In this document: positions 60,730 through 64,000 of the stretch, piece after piece
Layout: each line of letters starts with the position of its first letter
Position numbering within the stretch: position 1 is the first letter of the stretch
Source of the DNA: Streptomyces sp. TSRI0281
GTDB taxonomy: Bacteria; Actinomycetota; Actinomycetes; Streptomycetales; Streptomycetaceae
NCBI RefSeq assembly: GCF_001905125.1
Contig: NZ_LWLE01000012.1
Coordinates: forward strand, 631,918-695,917
Direction of reading: 5' to 3'
DNA length: 64,000 bases
The notes under the pieces: model-generated
The model's database searches: none
What the model saw: the letters and a program-made list of their open reading frames with translations, nothing else
What the model was told of the DNA's origin: nothing
Translations under genes and position numbers: made by a program

Positions 60730-62166
60730 ATGGCCGCTCCGGAAAGACCCGCCCAGGCTCCCGTCTCCCCTCCCGCCACGAGCGGTGAACCGGCGAAGGG
60801 CCCAGGTCTCGTCCGCTCCCTCACCCACCGTCAGACCACCATGATCGGTCTGGGCTCCGCGCTCGGCACCGGCCTGTTCCTCGGCTCCGGGTCGGCGATA
60901 TCCGCCGCGGGCCCCGCCGTGATCATCTCGTACGCGATCGGAGCCGTACTGGTCGCGATCATCGCCGTCCTGCTCGGCGAGATGTCCGCCGCGCATCCGG
61001 TGCAGGGCTCGTTCGGCGCCATCGCGCACAAGTACCTCGGCCCGTGGGCCGGCTTCGTCACCCGCTGGATGTACTGGTTCAGCGCCGTCGTGGTCATCGG
61101 TACGGAGGTCGTCGCCTCCGCGCTCTACATCCGCTGGTGGTGGCCCGGCGTGCCGATGTCGGCGGCCATCCTCGCGATCGCGGTGGTGGTGCTCGCGGTG
61201 AACATCATCAACGTGAAGTCCTTCGGCACCACGGAGTTCTGGCTCTCCACCATCAAGGTGACCGCGCTGTGCGCGTTCATCCTGTGCGCGGCACTCCTCG
61301 TCTTCTTCGGCCTCCCGGACACCGAGGCCACCGGCCTCGCGCACCTCACCGACGACGGCGGGTTCGTCCCGCACGGTGCGAAGTCCGTCTGGATCGCCAT
61401 GTCCGTCGTGATGTTCGCGTACGCCGGCTTCGAGGTCGTCGCCATCGCGTCGGCCGAGGCCACCGACCCGCAGCGCAGTATCCGCACCGCGATGCGCCAG
61501 CTCGCCTGGCGGCTCAGCGTCTTCTACGTCCTGGCGATCACCCTGGTCGTGGCGCTGATCCCGTGGCGGCGGCTGGCCGCAGGGGACGGCAGCATCGAGG
61601 AGAGCCCGTTCGTGCGGGTCTTCTCCGACGTCGGCGTGCCCGCCGCGGCGACCCTCACCAACCTCGTCGTGCTCATCGCCGCCGTCTCCGCCGCCAATGC
61701 CCACCTGTACGGCGCCTCCCGTCTCCTGCACTCCCTCGGCGACGACGGCCTGGCCCCGGCCCCGCTGGCCCGCCTCACCTTCCGCGGCGTCCCGGCCACG
61801 GCCCTGGCCGCCTCCACCCTCGGTATCGCGGCCGCGGCGCTGCTCGCCTTCTACGACGTCGGCGGCATCTTCAGCATCCTGATGTCGATCGCTCTCTTCG
61901 CGGTGCTGCTCGTCTGGCTGCTGATCCTCGCCTCGTACATCGCCTTCCGCCGCCACCGGGACGCGCACCCTGCGGAATTCACGGGCTTCACCATCCCGGG
62001 AGGCAGCAAGCTCGCGCTGGTGGCCGGACTCGGGGTGCTGGCCGTCGCCGCCACCGCCGTCGAGGTCCCGGACATGCGTCAGGCGGCGGGCATCGGTCTC
62101 GCCTTCACCCTCGTCCTGCTCGCCTGCTACGCCCTGACCGCCTTCCGCCGGGCACGACGGCCCTGA
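60730..62166 (+). CDS. Amino acid permease (APC superfamily)
   Basis: A 478-residue, 12-helix transporter of the amino acid-polyamine-organocation superfamily. The helix I motif GLGSALGTGLFLGSGSAISA is that of the AAT (aromatic/basic amino acid) group. Other landmarks are SFGAIAHKYLGPWAGFVTRW, VVMFAYAGFEVVAIASAEAT (helix VI) and SAANAHLYGASRLLHSLGDD (helix VIII). A Pro-rich cytoplasmic tail precedes helix I. Its location downstream of the kynurenine operon suggests uptake of tryptophan, kynurenine or a related amino acid. The separate terminators on both sides indicate its own promoter. Confidence 0.93.
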   Translation: MAAPERPAQAPVSPPATSGEPAKGPGLVRSLTHRQTTMIGLGSALGTGLFLGSGSAISAAGPAVIISYAIGAVLVAIIAVLLGEMSAAHPVQGSFGAIAHKYLGPWAGFVTRWMYWFSAVVVIGTEVVASALYIRWWWPGVPMSAAILAIAVVVLAVNIINVKSFGTTEFWLSTIKVTALCAFILCAALLVFFGLPDTEATGLAHLTDDGGFVPHGAKSVWIAMSVVMFAYAGFEVVAIASAEATDPQRSIRTAMRQLAWRLSVFYVLAITLVVALIPWRRLAAGDGSIEESPFVRVFSDVGVPAAATLTNLVVLIAAVSAANAHLYGASRLLHSLGDDGLAPAPLARLTFRGVPATALAASTLGIAAAALLAFYDVGGIFSILMSIALFAVLLVWLLILASYIAFRRHRDAHPAEFTGFTIPGGSKLALVAGLGVLAVAATAVEVPDMRQAAGIGLAFTLVLLACYALTAFRRARRP

Positions 62167-62255
62167 GGAGCCACCGGGCGGAGGCCCGGCCGCGCGCCGC
62201 GCTTCGCCGAGGGACGCGCGAGGCGGCCGATCGGCCCGTTCCGCCGACAGCACGC

Positions 62256-62281
62256 GACCCCGGGCGACGATGCCCGGGGTC
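62256..62281 (+). terminator. Terminator after the permease gene
   Basis: GACCCCGGGC (62256-62265) pairs with GCCCGGGGTC (62272-62281) over a 6-base loop, 90 bases past the permease stop. Confidence 0.7.
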
Positions 62282-62533
62282 ACGCCGCTCGGCGCCGTTC
62301 CGCGGTTCGCCGACCGGCTGCGGCCGGTGTCACACGAGCGCCGCGCCCATGATCGCCGTCGGCTGCTCGGCGCGCGTCCGGGCCCGTAACGATGTCTGTC
62401 CATGCTGTCCGCTGCACCTCCGAGAGGGGGCTATCCCCCCTACGGTTTCGGAAGCAGGCTCCCTTACGTGGTCATGGCATCGAGGGCGACGATTCTCTCA
62501 AGTTGCACAGCACAAGTTGAGGGGCAGAACACC

Positions 62534-63886
62534 ATGGACGGGCGCCGGAAATACATCAGCCGACGGGGACTGCTGGCCACCGCGGTGGTGGCGATGGGAG
62601 CGGTCCTCGTTCCTGTGGCGGTCCAAGCGGCACCGGCCGACGGGGCTGAGGGGAAGCGGAGCGCGGTCCGCGAGCTGGAGCGGGTGGCCCATCCGCTGCG
62701 CTCGACGGAGCCCGGGGGAGACACGGCCGACCTGCGTGCCCTGGCCGCGATGATCGGCAACGCCGAAGTCGTCGGACTCGGCGAGGCCACGCACGGCTCC
62801 CATGAGTTCTTCACCATGAAGGAGCGGGTCTTCCGCTACCTCGTGGAGAAGAAGGGCTTCACCACTTTCTCCCTGGAGATGAGCTGGTCAGCAGGGCTCC
62901 GGATCGACGACTATCTCCAGACCGGCAAGGGCGACGCCCGCAGCATGGCCAAGGAGGCGCTGGGCAACTCCCCCTGGGAACGAGAGGAGTTCGTGAGCCT
63001 TCTTGAGTGGATGCGGGAGCACAACCGCAGCAACCCCGGCCGCACCGTCCATTTCATGGGCAACGACCTCGGCGCTCCCACACTGAGCGACGAGTTCTTC
63101 GGCCGGGTGACCGGCTACATGCAGCGCAACCACCCGGCGGCGCTGCCACGGCTCAACGAGCTCTACGCCGGTCTGCGCCCGATCGACGACGTCTTCGCCT
63201 ACCTGGCCAAGCCGCTGGCGGAACGACAGCAGCTCGCCGCCAAGGCCCAGCAGGCCCTGGACCTGGTCAGCAGCCAAAAGGACCCCGGCGACGAGGCGTT
63301 CGTGTGGGCCGAGCAGAACGCCCGGTCGATCGCCCAGACCGCCAAGTTCCTCACGATGGACGTCACCGACCCGGACTCGATGGCCGCCTCGCAGCGCTTC
63401 CGCGATGAGGTGATGGCCCAGAACGTCACCTGGTGGCAGCGGCAGACCGGCAGCAAGGTGCTGCTGTCGGCACACAACGACCATGTCGGCTACAAGGCCG
63501 GTGACCCCACGATGTACCCCAAGACACAGGGCTCCTTCCTGCGCGACACCATGGGCAAGAACTACCTCCCCATCGGCTTCACCTTCAACCAGGGCTCCTT
63601 CCTGTCGAAGGACACCGCCCTCGGCGGCGACTGGAAGAAGTTCACGGTGGGGGCCGCCGGCCCCGGCCGGAACGAGCACACCCTCGACCAGGTCCGCCAC
63701 CGGGACTTCTACCTCGACGTCCGCCATGCCCCGGCCCGCGCACGCGCCTGGCTGAACACGGCCCGGCCCACGCTCAACCTCGGCACCCAGTTCCCCGCGG
63801 AACCGAGCGATATCGCCCTCGCCAAGTCCTTCGACGTCCTCATCCACCTGCACCAAGTCCGGGAGGCCGACAAGCTGAAGCCGTGA
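62534..63886 (+). CDS. Secreted erythromycin-esterase-family protein
   Basis: A 450-residue exported protein. ATG 62534 follows GAGGGGCAG. The N-terminus RRKYISRRGLLATAVVAMGA has a twin-Arg-like basic region and a hydrophobic core ending near PADGA, so Tat export is possible. The catalytic domain carries the family's Glu-His pairs: VVGLGEATHGSHEFFTMKER, FHFMGNDL-type segment as VHFMGNDLG, and LLSAHNDHVGYKAG. Erythromycin esterases open macrolide lactones, but most family members act on unknown substrates, so resistance should not be assumed. The protein is complete inside the window. Confidence 0.9.
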   Translation: MDGRRKYISRRGLLATAVVAMGAVLVPVAVQAAPADGAEGKRSAVRELERVAHPLRSTEPGGDTADLRALAAMIGNAEVVGLGEATHGSHEFFTMKERVFRYLVEKKGFTTFSLEMSWSAGLRIDDYLQTGKGDARSMAKEALGNSPWEREEFVSLLEWMREHNRSNPGRTVHFMGNDLGAPTLSDEFFGRVTGYMQRNHPAALPRLNELYAGLRPIDDVFAYLAKPLAERQQLAAKAQQALDLVSSQKDPGDEAFVWAEQNARSIAQTAKFLTMDVTDPDSMAASQRFRDEVMAQNVTWWQRQTGSKVLLSAHNDHVGYKAGDPTMYPKTQGSFLRDTMGKNYLPIGFTFNQGSFLSKDTALGGDWKKFTVGAAGPGRNEHTLDQVRHRDFYLDVRHAPARARAWLNTARPTLNLGTQFPAEPSDIALAKSFDVLIHLHQVREADKLKP

Positions 63887-64000
63887 CGGCGATCTCCAGG
63901 TTCAGGGACAGTGGCGGTGAGGTCCCAACCAGGACTACGAGGCCGACCGGTGCGGGCTGGGTGGCTGCCACAGGGGACGGCGCTGATGGTCCGGCTGCGC

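Noticed and set aside
60550..62403. 617-codon minus-strand frame opposite the amino acid permease
   Set aside because: Asp/Glu/Gly/Arg-rich mirror of a membrane-protein gene; no coding signal of its own.
62534..63886. Calling the erythromycin-esterase-family protein a macrolide resistance gene
   Set aside because: The family is broad and mostly uncharacterised; no macrolide-specific evidence is visible.

Overview
The window is high-GC actinobacterial DNA, almost certainly from a Streptomyces or close relative. It carries a melC1-melC2 tyrosinase operon, an IS982-type element of the kind common in Streptomyces, a lysyl-phosphatidylglycerol-synthase relative, a SpoIIE-type phosphatase, GTG starts, and dense ATGA/GTGA gene overlaps. 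No tRNA or rRNA gene was seen.

Layout, 1-37 kb. A minus-strand urease operon opens the window (fused ureAB, ureC, ureF, ureG, ureD running off the left edge). A patchwork follows in which many genes are damaged: a truncated and frameshifted amidohydrolase, an IS982 element flanked by the two ends of one regulator gene, an alcohol-dehydrogenase relic, two intact aldo/keto reductases, CsbD, a GNAT acetyltransferase, a DUF2156 gene with internal stops, and a large intact secreted subtilase with its divergent regulator. Then come melC1-melC2, a small secreted chaplin-like protein, a relic of a second subtilase, a SpoIIE phosphatase, and a methyltransferase preceded by eleven copies of CCGACTG. 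After these lie a frameshifted beta-solenoid membrane protein and a short second threonyl-tRNA synthetase. The synthetase has a leader peptide with three consecutive Thr codons and a strong hairpin. A decayed ABC-transporter/PGM1-ligase/methyltransferase locus follows.

Layout, 37.6-47.5 kb. A compact, intact plus-strand gene set looks like an unrecognised biosynthetic cluster. It encodes a zinc alcohol dehydrogenase, ROK sugar kinase, phosphotransferase, intradiol-dioxygenase-like protein, class III aminotransferase, inositol-monophosphatase-like phosphatase, AurF-like diiron oxygenase, seryl-tRNA-synthetase-like amino acid:carrier-protein ligase, nitronate-monooxygenase-like flavoprotein, stand-alone acyl carrier protein and MOSC protein. 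The set suggests an amino acid loaded on a carrier protein and N-oxidised, joined to an oxidised or aminated sugar or cyclitol unit. The nearby ThrRS paralogue could be a self-resistance gene. This is the best candidate for an undescribed system, together with the Thr attenuator.

Layout, 47.7-64 kb. A beta-propeller-like protein is followed by a LysR regulator divergent from a nine-gene operon. The operon encodes the full route from (3-hydroxy)kynurenine to pyruvate and acetyl-CoA: kynureninase, 3-hydroxyanthranilate dioxygenase, ACMS decarboxylase, aminomuconate semialdehyde dehydrogenase, RidA-type deaminase, oxalocrotonate decarboxylase, hydratase, aldolase and acetaldehyde dehydrogenase. 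A secreted LVIVD-repeat protein, an amino acid permease (a plausible substrate importer) and a secreted erythromycin-esterase-family protein close the window.

All function calls come from reading motifs and remembered families. No database search was run. Several apparent frameshifts, two of them at C8 homopolymers, could be sequencing errors rather than real lesions.
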